64,000 bases of DNA from an uncultured Lentisphaerota bacterium (lineage in GTDB: Bacteria > Verrucomicrobiota > Kiritimatiellia > RFP12 > UBA1067), in the NCBI GenBank assembly GCA_946413265.1, contig CAMKJU010000002.1:44332-108331 (forward strand), in the 5' to 3' direction. The notes under the pieces were generated by a model. It made no database searches. It saw nothing but the letters and a program-made list of their open reading frames with translations, and had not been told where the DNA came from. The position numbers were made by a program, and so were the translations under genes. Below, piece after piece: positions 26,079-34,498 of the stretch; the stretch's first letter is position 1, and every line of letters starts with the position of its first letter.

Positions 26079-27667
26079 TGTATGTCCCCATTTCGGTATT
26101 CGTAGGCGAACTCGTCGTCAGTTTTCTTCGTCAGCGTGAAATGCACCGTCTCGCCCGGACGCAGCACATGCGAGAACTTCATCTTCTTGACCTGGCGCAG
26201 CGTCCGCGCATGACCCATGAACGCCTCGGCAATGCGGTGTGCCGTGCCGAGCTGGATCACGCCGGGAAGCACCGCGAAATCGGGGAAGTGTCCCTTGAAA
26301 TAGGCGGCGTCTCCGTCGAACGTGAGATCGGCCTCGTATGTGGTGGGCGTGTGCGTCTCGTTTTCCATGAGCGGCTCCGCCATCTGCGAGGTGAGGATTT
26401 CCTGAATGGCGGACGCCTGGACCTTCCCCTGCGCGTTGCGCGGAAGGGCATGGACGAAACGGTACTTGCGCGGAACCGCCCCCTTCGGGAAGAACTGCTG
26501 GCACTTCGCACGCAAGGCGCGTGCGCACGCATGCTTGCCGAGAGTCTTAAGGTCCGTCCAGCCCTTTCGCGGCACGACGACCGCGCCGAGTGACGGACCG
26601 TACGGACCCTCCACCACGCCAAGCGCCACCTCGGCCACCTCGGGGATAAGACACATCGTCGCCTCCATCTCAGGCAGCGACACGCGCTGCTCCGCGATCT
26701 TCACCATCCGGTCCATGCGCCCCAGGAGCTTGAAGCGGCGATCCGTTTCAAACACGACGCCGTCGCCCAAGGTAAAATGCCGTTGGCACGAAAAGGGCGA
26801 CGACACCACGAGTCGTCCTTCCGCGTCCGCCCACGCCTTCACCGGGTCGAACACCGTCCACAGCTCGTTGCCCGTCTCCTGCCTGCGATCCGCCACGCCG
26901 CCCGTCTCAGTGCTGCCGAAGATCTCCAGCGGGGCACGCCCGAACACGCGGCGCGCGGCGGCCGCGACGTCCGCCGTGAGGAGCGCGCCGGAAGTGGTGA
27001 GTTCCACTACGTTCTGCGGCACGTCGTACAGGTAGGCATACTCCACGAATCGCGCGAGGAAGCTCGGCGTAGTGACGAGGAACACGCTCTCGGCGGCGCG
27101 CATCTTCTTCAGCAGGGATTCCGGCGTGAGGATCACCTCGGGGTCGACCGTGCAGCCCGCCGCCCTAGGGAGCAGCACGCGCCAGAGGATGCCGTACATG
27201 TGGTGCGGCTCGACAGTGGAGAGGAACACCGGCTTGCGCGCAAGGACGTCCGCGAGGCGCGCGCGATGGAAGGCCACCTCCTTAGCGAGGGACGCGAACG
27301 TCTTCACGATGGTCTTCGGCTTGGCGGTGGAGCCAGAAGTGTGGAACGTCACCGTGAAACGGCGCGCGCGGATAAATCCCTCCACGGCGAACGTTCCGCC
27401 AACCACGACAAAGGAAAGCGCGCTCGCCGTAATTACTCTCGGTAGGGCGGCCTCGACGAGGCCGCCGAAAAACGCGACCAAGGCGACGGAGGCCGCCGCG
27501 TTTGCCAGCAGCACGAAAAACCACACCCACGTGAGTTTGCGGCAGTACGCCTCCGCGCCATCCGGCATGATGCCGTCCGAAATCCGCTCGGCGAACCGCA
27601 GACAGAGCGGCTTGCGCCCTGGCAGCAGCGAAACGCCGAAGAGGATGGCGAAGACGGCGGAGATCAT
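26051..27667 (-). CDS. Three-part fusion: small membrane domain + AMP-dependent acyl ligase + hot-dog dehydratase
   Basis: A 538-residue protein. Residues ~1-100 hold three hydrophobic segments and look like the small membrane protein (COG4648 type) of aryl-polyene clusters. Residues ~105-420 are an adenylate-forming ligase: FHTSGSTAKPKT (P-loop A3), EIFGSTETGG (A5), LGRMDRMVKI and LPRNAQGKV (A10 lysine). Residues ~445-538 are an ApeI/FabZ-like hot-dog domain (YFKGHFPDFAVLPGVIQ). It would activate a starter acid, load an ACP and dehydrate the growing chain. A REP-like element supplies residues ~67-76 (GGLVEAALPR) next to a membrane helix. It starts one base after the ACP stop. Confidence 0.82.
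   Translation of the reverse strand: MISAVFAILFGVSLLPGRKPLCLRFAERISDGIMPDGAEAYCRKLTWVWFFVLLANAAASVALVAFFGGLVEAALPRVITASALSFVVVGGTFAVEGFIRARRFTVTFHTSGSTAKPKTIVKTFASLAKEVAFHRARLADVLARKPVFLSTVEPHHMYGILWRVLLPRAAGCTVDPEVILTPESLLKKMRAAESVFLVTTPSFLARFVEYAYLYDVPQNVVELTTSGALLTADVAAAARRVFGRAPLEIFGSTETGGVADRRQETGNELWTVFDPVKAWADAEGRLVVSSPFSCQRHFTLGDGVVFETDRRFKLLGRMDRMVKIAEQRVSLPEMEATMCLIPEVAEVALGVVEGPYGPSLGAVVVPRKGWTDLKTLGKHACARALRAKCQQFFPKGAVPRKYRFVHALPRNAQGKVQASAIQEILTSQMAEPLMENETHTPTTYEADLTFDGDAAYFKGHFPDFAVLPGVIQLGTAHRIAEAFMGHARTLRQVKKMKFSHVLRPGETVHFTLTKKTDDEFAYEYRNGDIQCASGVLCF
27441..27466 (+). repeat. REP-like element inside the ligase fusion
   Basis: GGTAGGGCGGCCTCGACGAG plus GCCGCC; the hairpin is GGCGGCCTC-GACGAGGCCGCC. 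Antisense to the gene. Confidence 0.8.
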
Positions 27668-27668
27668 C

Positions 27669-27914
27669 TCATTCGTTCACAAGCTTGTATACGGCCTGCA
27701 CTACGTCGCGCAGCGTTCGGATTTGGCGGAATTCCTCGGGATTGACCTTCTTCTTCGTCACCTGCTGGAGCCGCACGACGAGGTCGACGGCGTCAATCGA
27801 ATCGAGGTCGAGGTCTGAGAACAGATTGACTTCTGGCGTGAGCTTTTCACGGTCGCATTCAAAGTCGGTCGCGAGGATGTCGACGACCTGCTTCTGGATT
27901 TCCTCTTCAGTCAT
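27669..27914 (-). CDS. Acyl carrier protein
   Basis: An 81-residue ACP with the phosphopantetheine serine in DLDLDSIDAVDL (residue ~40) and acidic helices. It has an ATGA overlap with the upstream ACP gene. Paired ACPs are the hallmark of aryl-polyene-like clusters; a PPTase that could activate them is at 57.8 kb. Confidence 0.9.
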   Translation of the reverse strand: MTEEEIQKQVVDILATDFECDREKLTPEVNLFSDLDLDSIDAVDLVVRLQQVTKKKVNPEEFRQIRTLRDVVQAVYKLVNE

Positions 27915-28186
27915 GACGGGTCGCCCTTCTTCTGCTGTTCGATGAAGTCGGCCAGCGTCTTGACCGAATAGAAAATCTTCTTGTTCTCGGCGGGATCGGA
28001 GGCGAACGTGACGCCGAACGTCTTCTTCACGGCCATGCCGAGCTCCAGGGCGTCGATGGAGTCGAGCCCCAGTCCCTCGCCGAACAGCGGCGCGTCGGTG
28101 GCGATGTCCGCGGCGGTGAGGTCCTCGAGGTCAAGCGACGAGACGATCACGTCCTTCAGCTTCGATTCAATTTCTTCGCGTGTCAT
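27911..28186 (-). CDS. Acyl carrier protein
   Basis: A 91-residue ACP with the GLGLDSIDALEL attachment site (serine near residue 42). It is longer at the C-terminus than its neighbour. The ATG at 28184-28186 gives MTREEIESKL; the upstream TTG is less likely. No strong ribosome site is visible. Confidence 0.9.
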   Translation of the reverse strand: MTREEIESKLKDVIVSSLDLEDLTAADIATDAPLFGEGLGLDSIDALELGMAVKKTFGVTFASDPAENKKIFYSVKTLADFIEQQKKGDPS

Positions 28187-28228
28187 GTCGATGCAGTTTC
28201 CCAAACGCTCTGTTGCCGCGCAACGTGG

Positions 28229-29038
28229 TCAGCGCCACTGCGGACGCATGCGTTGCTGGTGGATGCGGGGCTCCTCCAGCAACAGGGCGTACCACTGGTC
28301 GCCGAGCGCCGTGTTGGAGAAGTGCGCCACGCGGTTGTTAGCGAGATGGTCGCGGTTCGCCTTGAGCGTCTCGTTGTCGCTCTTCTCAAGCGCGGCGTTG
28401 AGCGCCTTGAACGCGCCGTCCACGTCCTTCTTCTGTATGAGAATCCAGCTCCAGGCTGCGGCGAGCAGCACGTTCTGGTTGTAGCGGAGGCGGCGCGTCG
28501 CCTTTTCGTAGACCGCCGCCATCTCCTCGACGGGCTTGTCCGTCATGTACATGCGCGCAAGCTTCATTGCGTTAGTGGTGGGGTCGAGGAACAGTGCCTT
28601 CGGCATCAGCTCGTCCACTTTCTTGAACTCCTTGATCATCCAGTAGAGCTGGAACTGCGCCGTGGCGATCTGGCGCTTCATCATCGGCACCCAGTTGTCG
28701 AACTTGTGCAGGACCTCTGTCTGCTCCAGCGCCTCGCGCACGAACACCTTCTGGTCGCGGGCGATCTCCGCCTGCGCGGCCTGGATCGACCCCGGCGGAC
28801 GCATCTGCCAGCGCGCCATCTTGGCCTGAAGGCGTTTCTGTCCTTCCATCAGTATGTTCTGGACGGAATCCATCGCCTCCTTCACGCGCTTCTGTATGAT
28901 CCTCCCAATGACGACCTGCGCCACTATGAACGCCAGAACGCCGCATGTGATGCTCCAGCCTATGCCGAACACGCCCCCGAAGGAGAGTCCGAGACCGACC
29001 ACCACGCCGATGGCTATCGCTATAAAGAAACCAAACAT
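28229..29038 (-). CDS. Membrane-anchored helical-repeat (TPR-like) protein, function unknown
   Basis: A 269-residue protein: two adjacent hydrophobic segments at residues 1-50 (FFIAIAIGVVVGLGLSF; GWSITCGVLAFIVAQVV), then an all-helical region with TPR-like pairs (AAVYEKATRRLRYNQNVLLAAAWSWI). It probably faces the cytoplasm. The start is placed at 29036-29038, where the first helix begins. Between the HAD and ACP genes it could scaffold the ACP-dependent enzymes, which is speculation. Confidence 0.7.
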   Translation of the reverse strand: MFGFFIAIAIGVVVGLGLSFGGVFGIGWSITCGVLAFIVAQVVIGRIIQKRVKEAMDSVQNILMEGQKRLQAKMARWQMRPPGSIQAAQAEIARDQKVFVREALEQTEVLHKFDNWVPMMKRQIATAQFQLYWMIKEFKKVDELMPKALFLDPTTNAMKLARMYMTDKPVEEMAAVYEKATRRLRYNQNVLLAAAWSWILIQKKDVDGAFKALNAALEKSDNETLKANRDHLANNRVAHFSNTALGDQWYALLLEEPRIHQQRMRPQWR

Positions 29039-29075
29039 TATTCTTTTTACCTTTCGTTCGTTTTTCGTTTCATCT

Positions 29076-29741
29076 CTAATCGGCATCGCCGAACACTGCA
29101 TGTACGTCCAGTTCGGACAAATCGTGTACCAGCCATTCGCATCCTGCGAAATCCTGCGGGGCGCGCTGGTTGCGGTCCACGCCAATAACGCGCATCCCGG
29201 CCGCGCGGCCTGCCTGCACGCCGGCGGTGGAGTCCTCCACCACCACGCACTCGCTCGCGTCCACCTCCAGCATCGACGCCGCTTTCAGGTAGCCGTCGGG
29301 TGCGGGCTTGCCGCGTCCGTAGTCCTCCGCGCCCAGGACGAAGCGCACGAAGTTCTCTACGCCGCACAGTTCGGCCGCCTGCACGACGTCGTCGTGCGGC
29401 GACCCCGAGACGATAACGCACGGCGCGTGCCGCGACGCCTTCTTGAGAAAGGACACCGCGCCGGGGATGACCTGGCTCGCGGGATTGACGGCGCGCCGCG
29501 CGTAGTAGGGACGCAACGTCTTCGCGTCGTCCTCGGCGCTGGTCTTAGGCAAAGAGGGGAATCTCTCGTGGAGTGTGGACTGGATGTCCAGCCAGCTGTG
29601 TCCAAAGACCACGGGGGCGACCGCCTCGACCGTCGTCCGCGCACCACGGTCGGCCAGCCATTCGACGATGGCCTCCGTCCAGAGCGCCTCGGTGTCGATC
29701 AGCGTCCCGTCCAGGTCGAAGAGGAATGCGGCCGGCTTCAT
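29076..29741 (-). CDS. HAD-superfamily phosphatase (beta-phosphoglucomutase/phosphoglycolate phosphatase-like)
   Basis: A 221-residue HAD hydrolase with [13 protein letters not shown] (motif I), VIVSGSP (motif II), a lysine in [14 protein letters not shown] (motif III) and [17 protein letters not shown] (motif IV). It has a helical cap at residues ~18-85. The substrate is likely a small phosphosugar. ATGA overlap with the ychJ-like gene. Confidence 0.88.
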   Translation of the reverse strand: MKPAAFLFDLDGTLIDTEALWTEAIVEWLADRGARTTVEAVAPVVFGHSWLDIQSTLHERFPSLPKTSAEDDAKTLRPYYARRAVNPASQVIPGAVSFLKKASRHAPCVIVSGSPHDDVVQAAELCGVENFVRFVLGAEDYGRGKPAPDGYLKAASMLEVDASECVVVEDSTAGVQAGRAAGMRVIGVDRNQRAPQDFAGCEWLVHDLSELDVHAVFGDAD

Positions 29742-30241
29742 TTACCCTTCCCGCAGCACTTCTTGTACTTCTTACCGCTGCCGCAGGGACACGGATCGTT
29801 GCGTCCGACCTTCGGCTCCTCGCGGTGCCAGGGCTCGCCCGTGTCGATCTGGCCGTCGATGAAGCGCCAGGCCCCGTCGATCTTCTTGAAGTAGGAGCGC
29901 TCGCGGTGCTCGCACGCCTGCTTGTTCGCCGTGTAGCGCGCGATGAACGAGACGTATCCGTCTTCGTCGCCCTCGCCGCCGCGTTCGGTCTCAAGAACCT
30001 CCATGCCCTGCCAAGTGGCCGACTTGGACCATTCGCGCGTGGTCTTCTCGTCGAACTCGGCCTGGACTTCGGGGCCCGAGGAGTTGTACAAAAATTTGAC
30101 GTCGCCCACTGCGTAGGCGCTGTAGCGCGCACGCATGAGCTCGACAGCCGTCGTGGCCTGCCGTTTTCCGCCGATGATTGGCCCGCAGCACTCGCCGTAA
30201 GGCTTGCCTGAGGCGCAGGGACAGTTATCGCTTGTTTTCAT
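29738..30241 (-). CDS. YchJ-family protein with two SEC-C zinc motifs
   Basis: A 167-residue protein. An N-terminal SEC-C motif ([17 protein letters not shown]) leads into the YchJ NTF2-like domain ([21 protein letters not shown]), and a second SEC-C motif lies at the C-terminus ([17 protein letters not shown]). SEC-C motifs bind zinc; the role of YchJ is unknown. An internal extended -10 (TTATGGTAAAAT, 30249-30260) precedes it. ATGA overlap with lnt. Confidence 0.88.
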   Translation of the reverse strand: MKTSDNCPCASGKPYGECCGPIIGGKRQATTAVELMRARYSAYAVGDVKFLYNSSGPEVQAEFDEKTTREWSKSATWQGMEVLETERGGEGDEDGYVSFIARYTANKQACEHRERSYFKKIDGAWRFIDGQIDTGEPWHREEPKVGRNDPCPCGSGKKYKKCCGKGK

Positions 30242-31851
30242 GTTCTACATTTTACCATAAACAGGCCCACTAGGGAAGCGGCAAAGAGGACCAGCAACGG
30301 CCAGTCCCCGACCCGCACGTACGGCGTGAGGCGGGGGGCCGTCCGCACCTGCACCGTTTCAAGCTGACATCCCCGGGCGTCGACGAGCGGGCGGCCCGCG
30401 CCGTCCGTGAGCCACCGCGTGCGCCCGGACGCACCGATAACGCCAGTCACGCCGGAGTTGCCCACGCGGATGACAGGAAGCCCCGTCTCCACCGCGCGCA
30501 ACACGGCCTGCCAGGCATGCTGTTCCGCCTCCCACGAGTCGGAGAACCAGCTGTCGTTCGTGATCAAAACGATCGCCTGCGCGCCCAACTGAGCCCCCTT
30601 CCGCGCGAGCGGCGGCAATGTGTCCTCAAAGCAGATGAGCGGCGCCACCTTCACAACGTTCCTGCCGCCCCTCACCGGCACCTCCAACAACCTCGCCTCG
30701 CCGGGATAGAGCGATACGCCAATGGGCGAAAGCCGTTGCAGCACCGGAATCCACTTGTCGAAGGGAATGTACTCCCCGAACGGCACGAGGTGCTGCTTCG
30801 CGCATATCTGGAGCGTCATGTCGTCGCCGGACGGCACGTAGAGTCCCGCGCAGTTGTAGACGCGAACGACCCCGTTCGTCCGCTCGCCATAGTCGCCGCC
30901 CGCAAGGAGCGCCGCACCGCCGACAAGCTGCGAGAAATACTTCGCCGCGCTGCGGGCCCGCTCGCTCGCGAGCCGTCCGAACTCCGACATCGCGCTCTCG
31001 CCCCACACGGCGAGGTCCGGCTTCGCAGGCGCCATGGCCTCCATGAGATTACGGTATGCCTCCACGGGATCCTGCCGTTCTTTACCGGCGCGGAACACGC
31101 AAGGCGCATTCCGCTGCACGAGGGCCACGCGGAGCGTGTTTTGCTGCTCGCTTCCCGGCAGGGTGGCCTCATTGAGGCCGCCGTCTGCCGGCGGTCGGCA
31201 GAGCCAGAAGACGAGCAGCACTACGGCGAGCGGCACAGCCGTCTCGAGCGAACGGATCCAGCGGCGTCCCTCCGGCGCCTCGCGTCGCATCTGCGCCACT
31301 ACCCGACATGCGAGCGTGGCGAACACTCCGTTCACAAGCACCACGAGCGCGCTCACGAGATACACGCCGCCCACGCGCGCCGACGCGAGGAAATCGGGAA
31401 TGGGCACGAGCGCCGTTCCGAGGTAGTTCCATGCGAAGCCCGTGAAGAGCCAGCCGCGCAGCCATTCGACGCCAGCCCAGAGGATCGGCTCGAACGCAAG
31501 GCCCCAGCGTCCGAACCGACGCCACGCGCGGGCGTTCAGCCAGCCGAAGAGCGCGAAGTAACCAGCGCAGAGCGCGGCGAGTCCGAACCACCCGAGACCT
31601 ACGAGCGGCCAGGGACCGTCGTTTTTGCAGATCGCCGGCATCCACGCGAGCGTCGCGAACCAGAAGGCGAATCCGCCGCCGAACCACGTCCACGCCGCCT
31701 TCTTCGGCGAGGCGAGGCGCGCGACGACCAGCAGCGGCGCGAGCGCCACCGCGATGGACGCCGTCTCGCCGAACGGCGGGTATGCCGCGACCAGCAACGC
31801 GGCGCTCAAGGCGGCCGCACCAACTACAGGAATATGCTTCTTGATGTTCAT
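30238..31851 (-). CDS. lnt: Apolipoprotein N-acyltransferase
   Basis: A 537-residue inner-membrane enzyme that adds the third acyl chain to lipoproteins. There are N-terminal hydrophobic helices (residues ~8-200) and a periplasmic nitrilase domain with the catalytic Glu ([10 protein letters not shown]), Lys ([14 protein letters not shown]) and Cys (LICFEDTLP). The ATG at 31849-31851 overlaps the mraY stop (TGATG). A diverged REP-like element (GGCAGGG head) codes residues ~223-232 between the membrane part and the nitrilase domain. Confidence 0.93.
   Translation of the reverse strand: MNIKKHIPVVGAAALSAALLVAAYPPFGETASIAVALAPLLVVARLASPKKAAWTWFGGGFAFWFATLAWMPAICKNDGPWPLVGLGWFGLAALCAGYFALFGWLNARAWRRFGRWGLAFEPILWAGVEWLRGWLFTGFAWNYLGTALVPIPDFLASARVGGVYLVSALVVLVNGVFATLACRVVAQMRREAPEGRRWIRSLETAVPLAVVLLVFWLCRPPADGGLNEATLPGSEQQNTLRVALVQRNAPCVFRAGKERQDPVEAYRNLMEAMAPAKPDLAVWGESAMSEFGRLASERARSAAKYFSQLVGGAALLAGGDYGERTNGVVRVYNCAGLYVPSGDDMTLQICAKQHLVPFGEYIPFDKWIPVLQRLSPIGVSLYPGEARLLEVPVRGGRNVVKVAPLICFEDTLPPLARKGAQLGAQAIVLITNDSWFSDSWEAEQHAWQAVLRAVETGLPVIRVGNSGVTGVIGASGRTRWLTDGAGRPLVDARGCQLETVQVRTAPRLTPYVRVGDWPLLVLFAASLVGLFMVKCRT
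31157..31182 (+). repeat. Diverged REP-like element inside lnt
   Basis: GGCAGGGTGGCCTC-ATT-GAGGCCGCC. The head is GGCAGGG rather than GGTAGGG; the stem is that of the 27441 copy. Confidence 0.65.
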
Positions 31852-32972
31852 CAACGAATCTTTATGAGTACCAGAAATACAAGCGGCATTAGGAAGGCCT
31901 GAAGAAGAACGAAGCGCATGAGGACCTGCGCGTTCGTCCAGTGCAGCTCTTTCTTGCAGTGGTCATGCAGCGGGAAACGGACTTTCCACACCGCCTTCAC
32001 GAGCACGTTGCGCTTTTGCTGTTCTTCCGGCTGTAGCTGGGACGGCGGACGCACGTCGAATCCGCACTTGCGGAAGAAGCGGAGGAGGAGGATCTTCACC
32101 ATCCCGCCGCCGCCGTTCACGAGCACGATCGGCGCGAACGCGAAGATGAGGAACGGGTTCTCCGTCACGAGCACGCCCGCGCCGAGCAGCAGGCCGAGGA
32201 AGCGCGACCCCGCGTCGCCCATGAGCGCCTTCGAAGGCTCTGCGTTCCACCATAGGTATCCCGCGAAACCGCCAGCCACCGTCATGAGCATGATAGCGCA
32301 GCGCACCGCGAGGTAGTTGTGCGGCACGAGGAGGTAGTCCGCCATCGGACGGTAACCGATCACCGCATACAGGAACACCGCCAGCGCAATGAGCGAAATC
32401 ACGGAGAGCGATCCCGCCAGGCCATCCACGCCGTCAGAGCAGTTCGTTGCGTTCATCGACACAAACAGTACGAAACCCATGCAGGGGATGTAGGCCCACC
32501 ACGGCATGATCCAGTCGCCTTTGACGAACGGCAGCCACACATGGCCGCCGAGCGCCGACCACACGAAATACGCCACGCCCAGGCACACCGCAATGTCCAG
32601 AATGCCCTTCTTGAGTTGCCCCCAGGGCTTCTCTGACCGATCGTCAAGGTAGCCGCACACCATTGCCACGTACAGACAGGCGATAATGCCGAGCACAGGA
32701 CCCGAAAGCGGCAGTACCAAGAGGAGGATCGGCAGCACGAGCAACGTCACCCACAGGCCCGTGCCCGTGGGCTTGCCGGCGGACGTCATGCCGTCCTTGC
32801 CGAGAATGGCCTTGCCGTGGTCGTGCGGCGAGAACCGCCACAGCTTTGGCAGCAACAGCAAAACGGCAAGTGCCGCGAGCATCGTGCCGGCGGCCAGAAG
32901 GAGGGCGTGCGACCGCAACAGACGGAACGGGCCCCAGAATTTTTCAAGTGTATCTGCGAGAAGGTAGAGCAT
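31851..32972 (-). CDS. mraY: Phospho-N-acetylmuramoyl-pentapeptide-transferase
   Basis: A 373-residue membrane enzyme that makes lipid I. Ten or so hydrophobic helices are visible. Conserved acidic sites are FVSMNATNCSDGVDGLAGS (catalytic region) and SKALMGDAGSRFLG; the PLHDHCKKELHW segment near the C-terminus is the MraY-specific HHH-like loop. It stands outside any mur/fts cluster here. An extended -10 TTTTGCTATACT lies at 32997-33008. Confidence 0.95.
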   Translation of the reverse strand: MLYLLADTLEKFWGPFRLLRSHALLLAAGTMLAALAVLLLLPKLWRFSPHDHGKAILGKDGMTSAGKPTGTGLWVTLLVLPILLLVLPLSGPVLGIIACLYVAMVCGYLDDRSEKPWGQLKKGILDIAVCLGVAYFVWSALGGHVWLPFVKGDWIMPWWAYIPCMGFVLFVSMNATNCSDGVDGLAGSLSVISLIALAVFLYAVIGYRPMADYLLVPHNYLAVRCAIMLMTVAGGFAGYLWWNAEPSKALMGDAGSRFLGLLLGAGVLVTENPFLIFAFAPIVLVNGGGGMVKILLLRFFRKCGFDVRPPSQLQPEEQQKRNVLVKAVWKVRFPLHDHCKKELHWTNAQVLMRFVLLQAFLMPLVFLVLIKIR

Positions 32973-32996
32973 GGCTTATAGTGTCCTTTGGCGAAT

Positions 32997-33008
32997 AGTA
33001 TAGCAAAA
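32997..33008 (-). promoter_or_regulatory. Extended -10 promoter of the mraY-lnt operon
   Basis: TTTTGCTATACT on the minus strand, 24 bases upstream of mraY. It is back to back with the aromatic-operon promoter at 33073-33102. Confidence 0.6.
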
Positions 33009-33046
33009 GCAGCGGCGTTCGGAGGAGAATAGAATCATTTCTCCGT

Positions 33047-33071
33047 GAAATTCCCTATGTCGAAATTCCCT
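33047..33071 (+). promoter_or_regulatory. Direct repeat GAAATTCCCT upstream of the aromatic promoter
   Basis: GAAATTCCCT occurs at 33047-33056 and 33062-33071, 15 bp apart, immediately upstream of the -35 box. It is a possible operator or activator site. Confidence 0.4.
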
Positions 33072-33072
33072 G

Positions 33073-33102
33073 TTGCGCGGACGGCGGGGATTGTGGTATA
33101 CT
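33073..33102 (+). promoter_or_regulatory. Promoter of the aromatic amino-acid operon
   Basis: -35 TTGCGC (33073-33078), an 18-base spacer, and -10 TATACT (33097-33102) with an extended TG. It leads to the leader peptide 25 bases downstream. Confidence 0.7.
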
Positions 33103-33126
33103 TGTGCGCGTCTGAGGAAGAAAGGC

Positions 33127-33198
33127 ATGATTAAGACCTTTAAGTTTGCGTGGTACTATTACTTCGGCTTTACGGCCGGAGCGGCGCGCGCATTCTGA
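33127..33198 (+). CDS. Aromatic-rich leader peptide of the DAHP synthase attenuator
   Basis: A 23-codon frame with a good ribosome site (GAGGAAG, about 8 bases upstream). It contains five Phe, three Tyr and one Trp, with the run FKFAWYYYFGF at residues 5-15 and a last sense codon for Phe. Aromatic density this high is expected only of an attenuation sensor: ribosome stalling when charged tRNA-Phe, -Tyr or -Trp is scarce would change folding of the downstream RNA. Confidence 0.85.
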   Translation: MIKTFKFAWYYYFGFTAGAARAF

Positions 33199-33230
33199 TA
33201 AGGTGAATCGCAAATGAAACCTATCGTATG

Positions 33231-33268
33231 ACGGCCCCGCTCCAGAATGAGCGAGGCCGTTTTCGTTC
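33231..33268 (+). terminator. Attenuator terminator before the DAHP synthase gene
   Basis: ACGGCCCCGCTC / GAGCGAGGCCGT form a 12-bp stem (33231-33260, one mismatch) followed by TTTCGTT. The 5' arm (GGCCCCGCTCC) can instead pair with CCGGAGCGG inside the leader peptide gene (33175-33185), giving an antiterminator. A tiny ATG-AAA-CCT-ATC-GTA-TGA frame (33214-33231) lies between. Confidence 0.8.
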
Positions 33269-33298
33269 AAGAGAATCTCAAAAGGAGAAAAAAAGAAA

Positions 33299-34315
33299 AT
33301 GATCATCACACTGAAGAAGAACGCGGACAAGAAGCAGGTCGACTGCCTGCTCGGCTGGCTGCGTGACCACAAGGTGACGCCGCACGTGAGCGCGGGCGAG
33401 TCGGAAACCATCATCGGATGCGTGGGCGACGTGGCGCGCCTCGACATCGGCCTCGTCCAGGCCCTAAGCGTCGTGGAGACCGTCCAGCGCATTCAGGAGC
33501 CCTACAAAGAGGCAAACCGTAAGTTCCACCCAGAGGACTCGGTTGTGAACTGCAGCGGGTTCAAGGTCGGCGGCGGCAACTTCCAGGTGATCGCCGGTCC
33601 GTGCAGCGTGGAGAGCGAGGAACAGGTGATCGCCATCGCTAAGGCCGTGAAGGCCGCCGGCGCCACGATGCTGCGCGGCGGCGCGTTCAAACCACGCACA
33701 TCCCCCTACTCCTTCCAGGGTCTCGGCAAGCGCGGCCTCGAAATCCTCCTCCAGGCGAAGCGCGAGACGGGTCTCCCCATCGTGACCGAGCTGATGCGCA
33801 TCGAGCACCTTGAGCTGTTCAACGACGTGGACGTGATCCAGATCGGCGCGCGCAACATGCAGAACTTCGACCTCCTCAAGGAAGTGGGGGCGCATTCGAA
33901 GAAGCCAGTCCTCCTCAAGCGCGGCATGAGCGCTACCCTCCAGGAGCTGCTCATGAGCGCCGAGTACGTGATGGCGAGCGGAAATCCGAACGTGATTCTC
34001 TGCGAACGCGGTATCCGCACCTACGAGACGGCCACGCGCAACACGATCGACCTGACTGTGGTACCCATCCTCCACCGCCTCACGCATCTGCCTGTGATCG
34101 TAGACCCAAGTCACGCGACCGGCGTGGCGCGTCTCGTGGAGCCGTGCGCGATGGGTGCCGTGGTGATGGGCGCTGACGGTCTCATCATCGAAGTGCACAA
34201 CGACCCGCCGCACGCGCTGTGCGACGGCGCGCAGAGCCAGACGCCCGAAATGTTCGCCGAGACGATGAGTCGCGTAAACGCGCTCCGCCCGCTGGCCTAC
34301 AAACTAGGAGAGTAG
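33299..34315 (+). CDS. aroF: 3-deoxy-7-phosphoheptulonate (DAHP) synthase, type I-beta
   Basis: A 338-residue enzyme for the first step of the shikimate pathway (PEP + erythrose-4-phosphate). Residues 1-70 form the ferredoxin-like regulatory domain of the I-beta subclass. The barrel follows with VIAGPCSVES, LRGGAFKPRTSPYSFQGLG, VLLKRGMSATLQE and the PVIVDPSHATG metal site. The regulatory domain suggests feedback inhibition on top of attenuation. The ribosome site is AAGGAG. The subclass name aroF/aroG is uncertain; the function is not. Confidence 0.95.
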   Translation: MIITLKKNADKKQVDCLLGWLRDHKVTPHVSAGESETIIGCVGDVARLDIGLVQALSVVETVQRIQEPYKEANRKFHPEDSVVNCSGFKVGGGNFQVIAGPCSVESEEQVIAIAKAVKAAGATMLRGGAFKPRTSPYSFQGLGKRGLEILLQAKRETGLPIVTELMRIEHLELFNDVDVIQIGARNMQNFDLLKEVGAHSKKPVLLKRGMSATLQELLMSAEYVMASGNPNVILCERGIRTYETATRNTIDLTVVPILHRLTHLPVIVDPSHATGVARLVEPCAMGAVVMGADGLIIEVHNDPPHALCDGAQSQTPEMFAETMSRVNALRPLAYKLGE

Positions 34316-34497
34316 CCCGCCGCCCGCGCTGCGCATGAGAAGGTAAATGAGGATAACTTTGGTTGCTTTCGCTGCTGGGAGATTAGGAGATTAGGAGTTC
34401 AGGAGGAGATTATAAACACCCTCCAAGCCTCCTAAACTCCAAAACTCCCAACAGCGAAAGCAAATAAGAGAAACCATAAGGAAGTTACAGGCAAGAA
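34314..34497. repeat. Dispersed ~185-bp hairpin element, copy A (pheA leader)
   Basis: The element starts AGCCCGCCGCC, contains GAGGATAACTTTG, a long imperfect inverted repeat (TTGCTTTCGCTGCTGGGAG near 34360; CTCCCAACAGCGAAAGCAA near 34445) enclosing AGGAG/CTCC-rich inner stems, and ends AAGGAAGTTACAGGCAAG just before the pheA ATG. A second copy is at 55339-55529. The shared ends and variable inside point to a mobile or RNA element rather than an attenuator specific to pheA. Confidence 0.8.
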
Positions 34498-34498
34498 A

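Noticed and set aside
34355..34498. pheA-specific attenuator
   Set aside because: The same hairpin element exists at 55339-55529 without any gene after it, and no Phe-rich leader frame is present.
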